The notes: generated from the letters alone by a model not told the origin. DNA of 64,000 bases from Pseudomonas sp. BN411 (GCF_029871235.1 NZ_SSOM01000074.1:62001-126000); one strand, 5' to 3'; shown: positions 27,387-36,071, counted from the stretch's first letter. Translations and numbers: made by a program.

Positions 27387-29768
27387 TCAGTTGCCCGGTT
27401 TCAACACCAACGTCTCTTGGCTATTCGCCTTCACCTCATCCTCGGCAAAGTGCATCGGCACGTATTCACCGCGTATGTAGGCCTCGGCCTGGTCCTTGTA
27501 GTGGCGGTCGAAGGGCACGCCGCTCTGGCCTACCGGGTTGATGCCGAGGGCGTGTTCCGCGTCGGCCATGTCCACCAGTCGGCGTGTCGAGGGGCCGTGG
27601 AACACTTCCCAGGGTGCCGGGCCGACGCGGTGGGACAGGTTGTTGGGCACTTCGTGGCCACCTGGTGCGGCGAAGGGACCGACGTTGAACAGCAGATTCA
27701 GCGGCTTCTGCTGGCCCAGCGGATGACTGTGGGTCAGGGTATGGCCATTGCCCCACTGCCACTTCGAGCTGTCGTCGCCGAAGGTCTTCTTCAGGTGCGC
27801 CAGGCTGGCCTGCCAGGCCGCCTTGACCACCTCTGCGCGGCCTTCCTTCTGCGGCGTCTGGCGTACATCCCACCAGGGCGAGGCCGGGTCATTGGTCAGG
27901 CGCGGCAGGGCGGAGTCGAGGATGCGCGTTTGCAGCAGGCTGTCGAAGAAGGCATCGCCCAGCTCGTCGCGCATCATCGCGTTGGCCAGTTCGAAGGTGA
28001 GCTGGTTGAACAGCGTGGCCGCGGTGGAGTCCAGCGGATGGTCGCCAGTCCAGCCGGCCAGTTGCTCCACCAGGGCTCGCTCGGCGTCGTTGGCCGCCGC
28101 CGAGCGCAGGTCACCGAGGATCGGCGCGAGCAGGCGAGGGCCATAGCCGGTGGTGGTATCCAGCTGCAGCGCCTGGCTGTTCTGCACATCCCATTTCACG
28201 CCAGGCTGGGCCAGCAACTGGTTCAGGCGCACGCCGCGGTCCGGCAGGTTGTAGTAGCCCGGAATGGCGACGCCCGTGGGTGACAGCGGCTGGTAGTTGG
28301 CCGAGACGATGAAACCGCGCTCGGGGTTTTCCTCGTGGGGGTTGGCGCTGAAGGGCAGGTAACCGGGCTTGTCGGCTTCGCTGGTGCTGCCGTCGAGGAT
28401 GAAATATGGATTCACGCCGTCCGGGCGTTGCGGCAGTTTCGCCGACGCCCACCAGCCGATGTCACCGCTGGCGCTGGCCCAGATGACGTTGAGGCCGGGC
28501 GAGTGGATCTTCTCGGCGGCGGCGCGGGCCTTGTCCAGGCTGTCGGCGCGGTTGAGCTGGTAGAAGGCGTCGAGGATCGGGTTCTCGGTTTCCAGGAAGG
28601 CCCACCACATGGCGATCGGCGTCTTGCCGGCCGCCGCGCCGAGCGCGTCGTTGATGATCGGACCGTGGGGCGAGCGGCGCAGGGTCAGTTTCACTGGCTC
28701 GCCGTCCTTGACCTGGATGGTTTCCTCGCGGCTTTCCAGGTTCACCCATTGGCCCTGGTACCAGACCTGGTTCGGATTGTCCGGGTTGCTCTTCTCGGCG
28801 ATCAGGTCGAGATCGTCGTTCTGGAACATGGTCAGGCTCCAGGCGAACTGGCGGTTGTGCCCGAGGGAGGCAACCGGGTTCAGGGCCTGGTGGTGGCCGT
28901 AGAGTTCGAAGCCCGGGTAGCTCAGCTGCGCCTCGTACCACACCGCCGGCACGGCGAAGCGGATATGCGGGTCGCCGGCCAGCAACGGCTTGCCGCTGGC
29001 GGTGCGGCTGCCGGACACGGCCCAGGCGTTGCTGCCCTCGAATTGCGGCAGGCCGGCTTCGACCAGGGCTTGCTGGCTGAGATGCGCGAGGCTGTTGAGG
29101 TCCTGCCAATCGCCCTTGGCCAGCGGCTGGCCGATCACACCTTCGGGGTGCCAGTCGAGGTCAAAGGCCTTCAGGTAATCGGCGCCCAGTTCGACGCGCA
29201 CGTAGGTGATGGCCGGTTCGGTGCGGAATGCGGCGGCGAAGCTGTAGGCCATGTAGCCGGCGACGGAGAGGGTGTCGGCGACTGTGAAGGGGCGTTTCTC
29301 GATGCCCAGCAGGTCGAACTCCACCGGCGCCGGGCGGCTGTCCTGGTACTGGTTGATGCCGTCGAGGTAGGCCTGCAGGGCTTTGGTCGCCGGGCTGTCC
29401 TGGTCCATCTTGCGGGCGTATTCGTCGGCGTGGGCGCGAATCCCCAGGGTGCGGAACAGGCGGTCGGTGTCCACCAGGCGGGCGCCGAGGACTTCGGCCA
29501 GTTCGCCACGGGCCAGGCGGCGCAGCATTTCCATCTGGAACAGGCGGTCCTGGGCATGGACGAAGCCCAGGGCGCGGTACAGGTCGGTTTCGTTGGCGGC
29601 CTGGATGTGCGGCACGCCGCGCTCGTCGTAGTCGACGGTCACTGGGGCCTGGAGATGGGCCAGGGAAAGCTCGCCGTCGCGCACGGGCTTCTTGCTCTCG
29701 CTGTACCAGGTGGCGCCGCCGGCGGCCGCGGCGATGACGACGGCCAGGACAGTCAGGGTGCGTTTCAT
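27387..29768 (-). CDS. Penicillin acylase family Ntn-hydrolase (AHL acylase HacB-like)
   Basis: 793-residue exported amidase of the penicillin G acylase/AHL acylase family. A signal sequence (about 1-20) is followed by the small subunit and a linker with the autocatalytic site before Ser246 in FEGSNAWAVSGSRT. Ser246 becomes the N-terminal nucleophile of the large subunit. RFAVPAVWYEAQLSYPG and SLTMFQNDDLDL belong to the acyl pocket. Length and position match the P. aeruginosa PA0305 (HacB) type of quorum-quenching acylase. Substrate (acyl-homoserine lactone versus other N-acyl compounds) is not decidable from sequence. Divergent from an AraC regulator (111-bp gap), a likely regulator-target pair. 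Confidence 0.88.
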   Translation of the reverse strand: MKRTLTVLAVVIAAAAGGATWYSESKKPVRDGELSLAHLQAPVTVDYDERGVPHIQAANETDLYRALGFVHAQDRLFQMEMLRRLARGELAEVLGARLVDTDRLFRTLGIRAHADEYARKMDQDSPATKALQAYLDGINQYQDSRPAPVEFDLLGIEKRPFTVADTLSVAGYMAYSFAAAFRTEPAITYVRVELGADYLKAFDLDWHPEGVIGQPLAKGDWQDLNSLAHLSQQALVEAGLPQFEGSNAWAVSGSRTASGKPLLAGDPHIRFAVPAVWYEAQLSYPGFELYGHHQALNPVASLGHNRQFAWSLTMFQNDDLDLIAEKSNPDNPNQVWYQGQWVNLESREETIQVKDGEPVKLTLRRSPHGPIINDALGAAAGKTPIAMWWAFLETENPILDAFYQLNRADSLDKARAAAEKIHSPGLNVIWASASGDIGWWASAKLPQRPDGVNPYFILDGSTSEADKPGYLPFSANPHEENPERGFIVSANYQPLSPTGVAIPGYYNLPDRGVRLNQLLAQPGVKWDVQNSQALQLDTTTGYGPRLLAPILGDLRSAAANDAERALVEQLAGWTGDHPLDSTAATLFNQLTFELANAMMRDELGDAFFDSLLQTRILDSALPRLTNDPASPWWDVRQTPQKEGRAEVVKAAWQASLAHLKKTFGDDSSKWQWGNGHTLTHSHPLGQQKPLNLLFNVGPFAAPGGHEVPNNLSHRVGPAPWEVFHGPSTRRLVDMADAEHALGINPVGQSGVPFDRHYKDQAEAYIRGEYVPMHFAEDEVKANSQETLVLKPGN

Positions 29769-29879
29769 GCACGAAATTCCTTGTTGTTATGGTCGCGGCA
29801 TTCTCCCCAAGCGGAACCTGGCGGGCATTGACCAAAGGCGTGCGAGCTGAAAGTCTTCGGTCAATTTCGAGGAGCCGCC

Positions 29880-30920
29880 ATGTCCACCGTTGACCCCGAT
29901 GCCTCCAGCTTCGCCCCGCTGACTCATTCGGCCACCCTGCGTCGCCTGCTCTATGAAGCGCTGGCCGAGCTGGGTCTCAATCCGGGGCGGGTCTACCTGG
30001 GCGTGAACCAGCACCGTCGCCCGGGGCCGCCTCCGGTGGACGGACGCCTGCGGCACGACGATGCGCCACAGTTCTGGCTGGCCGCCGACTCACTGGTTGG
30101 CGACCCCGATATCGGACTGCATCTGGGCGAGGTCATGAAGCCGCGCTTGCTCGATGTGGTGGGCTACCTGCTGCTGGCCAGCCGTGATCTGGACGAGGCG
30201 TTGGTAAGCTTCCTGCGCTTCCAGCACATCCTCTCCGGCGGCTTTGTTGCCCAGCTACGGACCGAAGGCGCGCAGGCCCGGCTGGTGATCGACCTCAACT
30301 ACCTGGGGTTCTCGTCCCTGCGCCAGCAGATGGAGTGCCTGGCGCTGCTGTTCGTCAAACTGCTGGGCTTCATCACCGATGGCGAATTCCGCCTGGAGGG
30401 CGTGCAGTTCCGTCATTCCCGGCCGGCGCGGGTCAGTGAGCATCAGCGGCTGTTCGGCCTGTTGCCGGAGTTCGGCTGCGAGCACGACGCGCTGTTGTTC
30501 CCGGCGTCCCTGCTGAAACGCCCCTCGCGTACCGCCAATCCCGAGCTGCACCAGTTGCTCTGGCGCCACGCCGAGGTGCAACTGGAGGCGCTGGCGGGCA
30601 ATGACCTGCTCAACCGCCTGCGCTACCTGCTGGGGGTTCGCCTCGGCCAGGCGGACTGCTCGCTGGAAGCCTGCGCGGCGGAGCTGGGCCTTGGCGCGGG
30701 CGGCTTGCAGCGCGCCCTGGCGGAGCAGGGCAGCAACCTGCGCAGGGTGCGTGAGTCGGTGCAGCAGCAGCGTGCGGTGGAGTTGCTGCGGGAGGGCATG
30801 GCGATGCGCGAGGTGGCGCGAACCTGCGGATTCTCCGAACTGTCGCCGTTCTACCGGGCCTTTCGCCGGTGGTACGGCATGCCGCCGGAGGCCTATCGGG
30901 CGCGCCTGAACGCTGTCTAG
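29880..30920 (+). CDS. AraC-family transcriptional regulator next to the acylase
   Basis: 346-residue regulator with an arabinose-binding-like (AraC_binding_2/OruR type) N-terminal domain (about 25-215, containing LVGDPDIGLHLGEVMKPRLLDVVGYLLLASRDL, residues 70-102). Two helix-turn-helix motifs follow at the C-terminus: LEACAAELGLGAGGLQRALAEQG and MREVARTCGFSELSPFYRAFRRWYGMPPEAYR. The architecture is the one seen in pseudomonad regulators of amine and fatty-acid-related catabolism. Facing the penicillin acylase gene suggests it controls it. The 3' end overlaps the convergent next gene by 4 nt. Confidence 0.88.
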   Translation: MSTVDPDASSFAPLTHSATLRRLLYEALAELGLNPGRVYLGVNQHRRPGPPPVDGRLRHDDAPQFWLAADSLVGDPDIGLHLGEVMKPRLLDVVGYLLLASRDLDEALVSFLRFQHILSGGFVAQLRTEGAQARLVIDLNYLGFSSLRQQMECLALLFVKLLGFITDGEFRLEGVQFRHSRPARVSEHQRLFGLLPEFGCEHDALLFPASLLKRPSRTANPELHQLLWRHAEVQLEALAGNDLLNRLRYLLGVRLGQADCSLEACAAELGLGAGGLQRALAEQGSNLRRVRESVQQQRAVELLREGMAMREVARTCGFSELSPFYRAFRRWYGMPPEAYRARLNAV

Positions 30921-31492
30921 GACGGCTCGCGCCAGGCGCAGAAGCAGCCAGCTGCCAGGGTGCTGCTGGCGCGCACCGGGCGGTTGTCGATCAGGGCTTC
31001 GAGGATGGGTTCGATGAAGCTGTTGGCCGAATTGCACACCGCGCCCTCGCTATAAGGGCCGAAGTAGGCCAGGCGGCCGTCGCGGTCCCAGATGCCCACC
31101 GCGGGCACCGCCGGCAACTGATCGGCTCCCGGCACCTCGGCCAGTGGCTGCAGGGCTTCCAGGCCTGGCGGCAATTGACCCTTGCTTCCCGGCTTTTGCA
31201 AGGCGTGGAAGGTCACGCCCTGGGGCGCGAAGCGCTGGATCAGTTCGGCCAGGTGCTGCTGGTTGCCGGCGTTGCAGGGGCACGCCGGGTCCCAGAAATG
31301 CACCAGGCGGATCGGCCCCGGCCCGGCGAGTTCGGCCGGCAGGCGCAACTGTTCGCCGGAGAACACCGTTGCCTGGGTGTTGAAGGGCCGGACGTAGCGC
31401 GACTCGTACCAGCGCAGGGCCAGCAGGATGGCGCCGACGCAGGCGAGGAGGGCGAGGCTGGTGATCAGGGTCTTGGGCTTGAATGCACGCAT
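30917..31492 (-). CDS. Membrane-anchored thioredoxin-fold protein (DUF6436-like)
   Basis: 191-residue protein with an N-terminal anchor (LITSLALLACVGAILLALRWY, about 8-27). A thioredoxin-like domain carries RLVHFWDPACPCNAGNQQHLAELI and the cis-Pro-like LPAVPAVGIWD. The active-site region reads CPC (Cys-x-Cys) instead of CxxC, and extra cysteines (AVCNS and GCFCAW) occur near the C-terminus. It is probably periplasmic and redox-active or degenerate. The start MRAFKPK at 31492 is favoured over an in-frame ATG 36 nt upstream because the anchor then begins at the N-terminus. Family assignment is from memory. Confidence 0.75.
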   Translation of the reverse strand: MRAFKPKTLITSLALLACVGAILLALRWYESRYVRPFNTQATVFSGEQLRLPAELAGPGPIRLVHFWDPACPCNAGNQQHLAELIQRFAPQGVTFHALQKPGSKGQLPPGLEALQPLAEVPGADQLPAVPAVGIWDRDGRLAYFGPYSEGAVCNSANSFIEPILEALIDNRPVRASSTLAAGCFCAWREPS

Positions 31493-31613
31493 GGATATGG
31501 GCCTGTGCGGGGGCGCGTAGCTTGCCACGTTGCGCCGGGCAGCAGAATATCGGCAGCCGGCCAGGACCCCAGGCGGTCCTGTGGATAGCGTTGCTTCATT
31601 CAGGGAAAGCCCG

Positions 31614-32555
31614 ATGTCAGACCCGTTCCAGCCCGATCTCCTGCGTCCGCTGTTGCGACCCTTGGCCGCAGGTGCCGCCGACCTGCGCCAGAGCCAGAGC
31701 TATCGCGCGTTCTACCGGCTGGACTTCGCCTCTCGCCTTCCGGGCGTGCAGGCGCGCCTGGGCTGCGTCGAGGCGGCCGGGTATTCGCTGGTCACCCAGC
31801 TCTGGCTGCCCCCCGAACCGCGCGCAAGCCTGGTGATGCTGCACGGCTACTACGACCACATGGGTCTTTATGGCCACCTGGTGGAGTGGGCGCTGGGCAT
31901 GGGGTTCGCGGTGATTGCCTGTGACCTGCCCGGCCATGGGCTGTCCAGTGGCGCGCGGGCCAGCATCGGCGACTTCGCCGAATACCAGGCCACGCTCCTG
32001 GCGCTGCTGGGCGAGGCGGCGGCCCTGAACCTGCCGCAACCCTGGCACCTGGCCGGGCAGAGCACTGGCGGCGCCATCCTGCTGGATTACCTGCTGACCG
32101 GCACGCCGCGCCCGGAACTGGGCGAGACCCTGCTGTTCGCTCCGCTGGTGCGTCCGCGCGCCTGGGGCTGGTCGAAGTTCAGCTACCAGTTGATGCGGCA
32201 CTTCGTCGAAAGCATTCCACGGCGCTTCAGCGTCAACTCCAGCGACGCCGAGTTCATCGAGTTCGTCCACCACAAGGACCCGCTGCAGCCGCAGACCCTG
32301 CCCACCGCCTGGGTTGGCGCGCTGGCGCGTTGGGTGCCGCGCATCGAGCGGGCGCAGCGCAGTTCGCGCCGACCGCTGGTGATCCAGGGCGACGGCGACA
32401 TGACGGTGGACTGGCGGCACAACCTCAGGGTGCTGGCGGAGAAGTTCGACCAGCCGGAGGTGCTGATGCTCGAAGGGGCCGGCCACCATCTGGTGAACGA
32501 GGCGCCGGCCTATCGGGAGCGGTACTTTGGCTTCTTGCGCGAGCGCCTGGGCTGA
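31614..32555 (+). CDS. Alpha/beta hydrolase (monoacylglycerol lipase/lysophospholipase type)
   Basis: 313-residue serine hydrolase. Oxyanion-hole motif LHGYYDHMGLYGHLVEW, nucleophile elbow LAGQSTGGAI (GxSxG), acidic residue in GDGDMTVDW and catalytic His in GAGHHLVNEAP are in the right order. No signal peptide is evident, so it is cytoplasmic. It resembles the Hydrolase_4 group that includes PldB and monoglyceride lipases. The ATG at 31614 follows GGGAAAG. Substrate unknown. Confidence 0.85.
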   Translation: MSDPFQPDLLRPLLRPLAAGAADLRQSQSYRAFYRLDFASRLPGVQARLGCVEAAGYSLVTQLWLPPEPRASLVMLHGYYDHMGLYGHLVEWALGMGFAVIACDLPGHGLSSGARASIGDFAEYQATLLALLGEAAALNLPQPWHLAGQSTGGAILLDYLLTGTPRPELGETLLFAPLVRPRAWGWSKFSYQLMRHFVESIPRRFSVNSSDAEFIEFVHHKDPLQPQTLPTAWVGALARWVPRIERAQRSSRRPLVIQGDGDMTVDWRHNLRVLAEKFDQPEVLMLEGAGHHLVNEAPAYRERYFGFLRERLG

Positions 32556-32559
32556 CGCC

Positions 32560-32666
32560 GCAGCCACGTAGGATGGGTCGGGCGGCGCTCCGCGAGCGGA
32601 GCGATACCCATGCTGTCTTTCGCTGGGTATCGCAGGCTCTACGCGGCGCTCACTCTGCGAGGTGGT
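32560..32666. repeat. GTAGGATGGGT / GGGTATCGC intergenic repeat
   Basis: The gap between convergent genes holds a GTAGGATGGGTCGGGCGGCG arm, an internal CTCCGCGAGCGGAG hairpin (32587-32600) and GATACCCATG...TGGGTATCGC (32601-32631), a member of a common pseudomonad repeat family. Likely transcript 3' ends on both sides. Confidence 0.65.
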
Positions 32667-33422
32667 TCAGAGCCCCTGCTGGGCCGAGGCGTCCTGGCCC
32701 ACGGCGAGGCCTGCGCGCACGGCGGCCAGGGCGGCCTGGTAATAGGCCTTGCCGTCCGCGGATTCGGCAAAGGTGACGAACTCTTCCAGTTCCGGATCGG
32801 ACAGGTCGCGGTAGACGTAGAGCAGGGTGTTATCCAGATCGTTGCCGATCTGCTCCATCAGCCGCTGACGCTGGCCGTCGATCATCCCTTGTGCCTGGCC
32901 GCCGCCGAGCAGGCCGGGCAGCATTTGGCTCAGGCTGTCGGCCGCGACACCGGCCAGCGCCAGGCTGACTTCGGCGCCGGCTTCACGGGCCGGCAAGGCC
33001 TGGGTCAGGTGACCGATCAGCAGACGTCGGGTGGCTTCAGCCTCGATGCGCGGCAGTCCGCTGGCGTGCTTGGCCAACTGGTCGCGGCGGGTGGCAAGGG
33101 TTTCAGCGGCGATGATCTTCTTGCCCAGCGGTGACTGGAAGAAGGTCAGTGCCGGACGCGGGTCCTGAAGCTGGTGGCGCAGCGCAACCTGGGCGCGCTG
33201 GTCGATGGCCTGGGGCTGGAAGCGGCGATTGCTGTTGTCCACCAGGGCCTGGTAGACCGCCGGCGGCAGGGTTTTCTGGTAGCGCTGCTGGGCCGCCGTG
33301 AGGGCTTCGTTGAAGTGCGCGCGCTGTTCCGGCCAGCCGGCTGCCTGGTAGAGATTGGTGTGGTCGTCGGCCAGGGCGGGCAAACCGAAGAGGAGGAGGG
33401 TGACGGCGAAGAGCAGGCGCAT
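32667..33422 (-). CDS. DUF2059-containing exported protein
   Basis: 251-residue protein with signal peptide MRLLFAVTLLLFGLPALA. It is mostly helical, with two similar segments: PPAVYQALVDNSNRRF...FFQSPLGKKIIAAE near 52-107 and a C-terminal YRDLSDPELEEFVTFAESADGKAYYQA. The second is the DUF2059 signature (F-x-x-S-P/D-x-G-K). Function unknown. Stands alone on the minus strand. Confidence 0.82.
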   Translation of the reverse strand: MRLLFAVTLLLFGLPALADDHTNLYQAAGWPEQRAHFNEALTAAQQRYQKTLPPAVYQALVDNSNRRFQPQAIDQRAQVALRHQLQDPRPALTFFQSPLGKKIIAAETLATRRDQLAKHASGLPRIEAEATRRLLIGHLTQALPAREAGAEVSLALAGVAADSLSQMLPGLLGGGQAQGMIDGQRQRLMEQIGNDLDNTLLYVYRDLSDPELEEFVTFAESADGKAYYQAALAAVRAGLAVGQDASAQQGL

Positions 33423-33628
33423 GGAGTCTCCTTGATGACGCAGTCCGCAGTTCGTATCGGACCCACGCTAACGGCATCGGTTCGGCGGGGAAGGCGGTGG
33501 CGGCGGGCGGGCAGTGCGGGGTTGAGCGTGCGGCTATTCTCAGCGGACTCGGGCGTTATTGTCGAGGTGTCGGAAACTGCCGTAAGTCATGTAGGCGATT
33601 TCCTGGCCGCTGGTAGAATGCCGCCATC

Positions 33629-34246
33629 ATGACTCCATCTCCCGAATCCCCGCTGACCGCCCTGATCGTCGACGACCTGGCCAACCAGGGCTGGTCCCAT
33701 CAGCGCCTGGCACTTCCCGCCGAACTGACCGCCAACCTCGCCGAAGAGTGTCGCGTGCGCTCCGCCGACGGGAACCTTGCGCCGGCATCCGTGGGGCGTG
33801 GCGAGGGACAGCAGGTTCGCGAGGGTGTGCGGGGTGACCGTATCCACTGGCTGGAGCCTGGCCAGTCGGCCGCCAGCGACGCCTACCTGGCGCTGATGGA
33901 CGAACTGCGCCTGCGCCTCAACCTGGAGCTTTACCTCGGACTGGAAGACTTCGAGTGCCACTTCGCCCTCTATCCGCCCGGTGCCTTCTACCAGAAGCAC
34001 CTGGACCGCTTTCGTGACGATGACCGTCGCACGGTGTCGGTAGTGGCATATCTGAACGCCGACTGGCAGGCGGAGCAGGGCGGCGCCCTGCGCCTGTACC
34101 TGGCCGAGGGCGAGCGGGACGTTCTCCCCGAAGGCGGCAGCCTGGTGGTGTTCCTGTCCGCCGAGCTGCCCCACGAGGTCTTGCCGGCGAACCGCGAACG
34201 CATGTCTATCGCCGGCTGGTTCCGCCGGCGAGGTGGCCCGCTCTAG
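33629..34246 (+). CDS. 2-oxoglutarate/Fe(II)-dependent oxygenase (prolyl 4-hydroxylase-like)
   Basis: 205-residue double-stranded beta-helix oxygenase. Fe ligands are visible as HLD in YQKHLDRFRDDDRR and the distal His in SAELPHEVLPANRERMSIAGWFRR, where the following Arg binds 2-oxoglutarate. VVAYLNADW and GGALRLY are core strands. Pseudomonad relatives of this small PHD-type enzyme include one reported to interact with and possibly modify EF-Tu (P. putida PPHD); assignment to that activity is inference. Ribosome site is weak. Confidence 0.88.
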   Translation: MTPSPESPLTALIVDDLANQGWSHQRLALPAELTANLAEECRVRSADGNLAPASVGRGEGQQVREGVRGDRIHWLEPGQSAASDAYLALMDELRLRLNLELYLGLEDFECHFALYPPGAFYQKHLDRFRDDDRRTVSVVAYLNADWQAEQGGALRLYLAEGERDVLPEGGSLVVFLSAELPHEVLPANRERMSIAGWFRRRGGPL

Positions 34247-34257
34247 CCCTGCCGGGT

Positions 34258-34815
34258 TCAGTGCCCCCAGACGCGGAAATTTCCCCGCAGGTCGGTGATG
34301 TCGCGAATCTCCAGGCTGCCCAGGCGGCTCTCGCCGATGTGCATGTCGGCGGCGACGCGCACGCGAATGCGCTGGGCGGGGATGCCGCTGCCCTGGAGCT
34401 GATCGTTGATGGTGGTGAGGTCCGGCAGCTCCAGGCGGACCTGCTGGGTGCCGGCGGCGTTCTTCACCACATCGACTTTCAGGGTCGGCTGGTCGACGCC
34501 GAAGATGGGCAGGGTGAGGCCGAGCTGTGCCGCCCCAAGGGGGAAGCTGCCGCCGGCGCCGTTCGGACAGTCGCCGGGCTTGAGGCAGCCGTTGTCGATA
34601 CGGACGTTGCGCAGCGACAGGCTGCCGCCGTCGTCGTTCCAGCTGATGCGGTCGATGCGTGCCATCACGTCCAGGCGCAGGTTGATCCCGGCCTGGCCGC
34701 TGATCTCGCTGAGGGCCTGGTTGTCCAGGGATTCGAGTGCGGCCTGGCCGGTGCCGCTGAGCAGGGCGGTGCCACAGGCCAGGGCAAGGCTAAGGTTCTT
34801 TGTTGTTCTGGGCAT
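34258..34815 (-). CDS. Exported DUF6160-like protein
   Basis: 185-residue secreted protein. A signal peptide (about 1-25, ending GTGQA) is followed by ALESLDNQALSEISGQAGINLRLD, the N-terminal signature of the FilA/DUF6160-type surface proteins. The remainder is beta-rich with a C-x6-C pair (GCLKPGDC). Probably periplasmic or surface-exposed; function unknown. Convergent with the oxygenase gene, 11 bp apart. Confidence 0.72.
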   Translation of the reverse strand: MPRTTKNLSLALACGTALLSGTGQAALESLDNQALSEISGQAGINLRLDVMARIDRISWNDDGGSLSLRNVRIDNGCLKPGDCPNGAGGSFPLGAAQLGLTLPIFGVDQPTLKVDVVKNAAGTQQVRLELPDLTTINDQLQGSGIPAQRIRVRVAADMHIGESRLGSLEIRDITDLRGNFRVWGH

Positions 34816-35039
34816 GGCACGCTCCTGTGCGGTTGGCGCGCAGAGTCTGGAGCGCCGAGCGGGTGGCAGCCAGTGGCGCCGGGCGCTTCCCGCCTAAGGA
34901 TGGGGAAGTTCGTCGCCTGCCCCTGTGACCGGCTTGGCAGTTGCCCGGCCAAGGCAATACCTTCGATCAGGGCCCGGTTCGCGCCGGTGCCACCGGTGTT
35001 ACCCGGGGTGACCATCAAGGCGCCCTTCTGGAGAAGACG

Positions 35040-35531
35040 ATGCAGAAGATTCTGGTCAGTCGCTGCCTGCTCGGGCAGCGCGTGCGTTACGACGGTGGCG
35101 CCCATGGGCCTTTCGGCCTGCTGGAGCGTTGGCAGGCGGAGGGGCGCATCGTGCCGCTCTGTCCGGAAGTGGCGGGCGGCCTGCCCACCCCGCGTGCTCC
35201 GGCGGAGATTGCCGGCGGACGCGGTGCTGCGGTGCTGGACGGTGAATTACCGGTGCTGACCGACGATGGCCAGGACGTGACCGCCGAATTCGTTGCCGGG
35301 GCGCACATTGCCCTGGACCTGGTTGCGGCCCACGGCATCCGCATCGCGCTGCTCAAGTCGCGCAGTCCATCCTGCGGCAACCGCGAAAACTACGACGGCA
35401 CGTTCAGCGGCGTTCGCGTCGCGGGTGAGGGCGTGACCGCCGCGGCCCTGCGCCGCGCCGGTGTCGAGGTGTTCAGCGAGGAGGAGCTGGCCGAGGCGGC
35501 CGCACGCCTGGCCGAACTGGACGAGGCCTGA
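35040..35531 (+). CDS. DUF523 family protein
   Basis: 163-residue protein starting MQKILVSRCLLGQRVRYDGG. It has the DUF523 hallmarks CLLGxxVRYDGG, RIVPLCPEVAGGLPTPRAP and LLKSRSPSCGN, with three conserved cysteines that could bind metal. Function unknown. The ATG follows GGAGAAG. Convergent with the solute-binding gene (3-bp gap). Confidence 0.88.
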   Translation: MQKILVSRCLLGQRVRYDGGAHGPFGLLERWQAEGRIVPLCPEVAGGLPTPRAPAEIAGGRGAAVLDGELPVLTDDGQDVTAEFVAGAHIALDLVAAHGIRIALLKSRSPSCGNRENYDGTFSGVRVAGEGVTAAALRRAGVEVFSEEELAEAAARLAELDEA

Positions 35532-35534
35532 GTC

Positions 35535-36071
35535 TCAGCGCGAGCTGGTTGCAGCGGGCTGACTGAGATCCTTGCCCAGCCACTGCTCCGAGAGTTCGCC
35601 CAGCTTGCCTTCACCGCGCAGCTTGACCAGTGCCCGGTTGAGGGTGTCGCGAAATGCCGGGTTGCCCTTCTGGAAGTGAATCGCCATGGGTTGTTCCGCG
35701 CCACTGTCGCCTTCGGCCTCGGCCAGGGGAAAGACGTAGGGCTCGCTGAATTCCAGGGTGGCCTGGCCCTGTTCCGATTCTGCGAGTTGATCCAGGGCGA
35801 TGTCGTAGCGGCCGCTTTGCAGGCCTTCGAGCATCTTGCCGTCGTCGTCTACCACGAATTCCGCGTCCACGTTCAATTCCGCCGCCAGGGCCCGGCCCAG
35901 CTCCACGCCGAAGCCGGTCAGCTTGCCGTCTTCGCGGTAGCTGTAGGGCGGATTGTTGTCTTCGAGGGCGATGCGCAGGCTGCCGCGTTCCCAGACGTCA
36001 TCGAGCAGTTCGGCCTGGGCCAGGGGGCTCAGCAGGGCGAACAGGGCGGGCAGGCAGTACAGCAGACGCAT
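35535..36071 (-). CDS. Shortened amino-acid-type solute-binding protein lacking the second lobe
   Basis: 178-residue exported protein with a signal peptide (1-20). Lobe I (21-115) has ELLDDVWERGSLRIALEDNNPPYSYREDGKLTGFGVELGR (residues 21-60) and GRYDIALDQLAES...FSEPYVFP. The typical C-terminal closing helices follow at 128-170 (PMAIHFQKGNPAFRDTLNRAL, residues 128-148). Normal SBP_bac_3 proteins have about 250-260 residues: the roughly 80-residue lobe II that should lie between FSEPYVFP and PMAIHFQKGN is replaced by about 12 residues (codons at 35691-35726). The frame is intact and the signal peptide good, so it may be expressed but probably cannot form a two-lobed ligand cleft. No permease or ATPase gene adjoins. 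Confidence 0.8.
   Translation of the reverse strand: MRLLYCLPALFALLSPLAQAELLDDVWERGSLRIALEDNNPPYSYREDGKLTGFGVELGRALAAELNVDAEFVVDDDGKMLEGLQSGRYDIALDQLAESEQGQATLEFSEPYVFPLAEAEGDSGAEQPMAIHFQKGNPAFRDTLNRALVKLRGEGKLGELSEQWLGKDLSQPAATSSR

Noticed and set aside
27271-27480. Small plus-strand open frame downstream of the cystathionine gamma-lyase gene
   Set aside because: It is the translation of the CCCTCACCCC/GGGAGAGGG repeat and the antisense end of the acylase gene.
35535-36071. Frameshifted full-length solute-binding protein
   Set aside because: Both adjacent parts are in the same frame and no lobe II-like sequence appears in the other frames across 35680-35740, so a frameshift does not explain the missing lobe.
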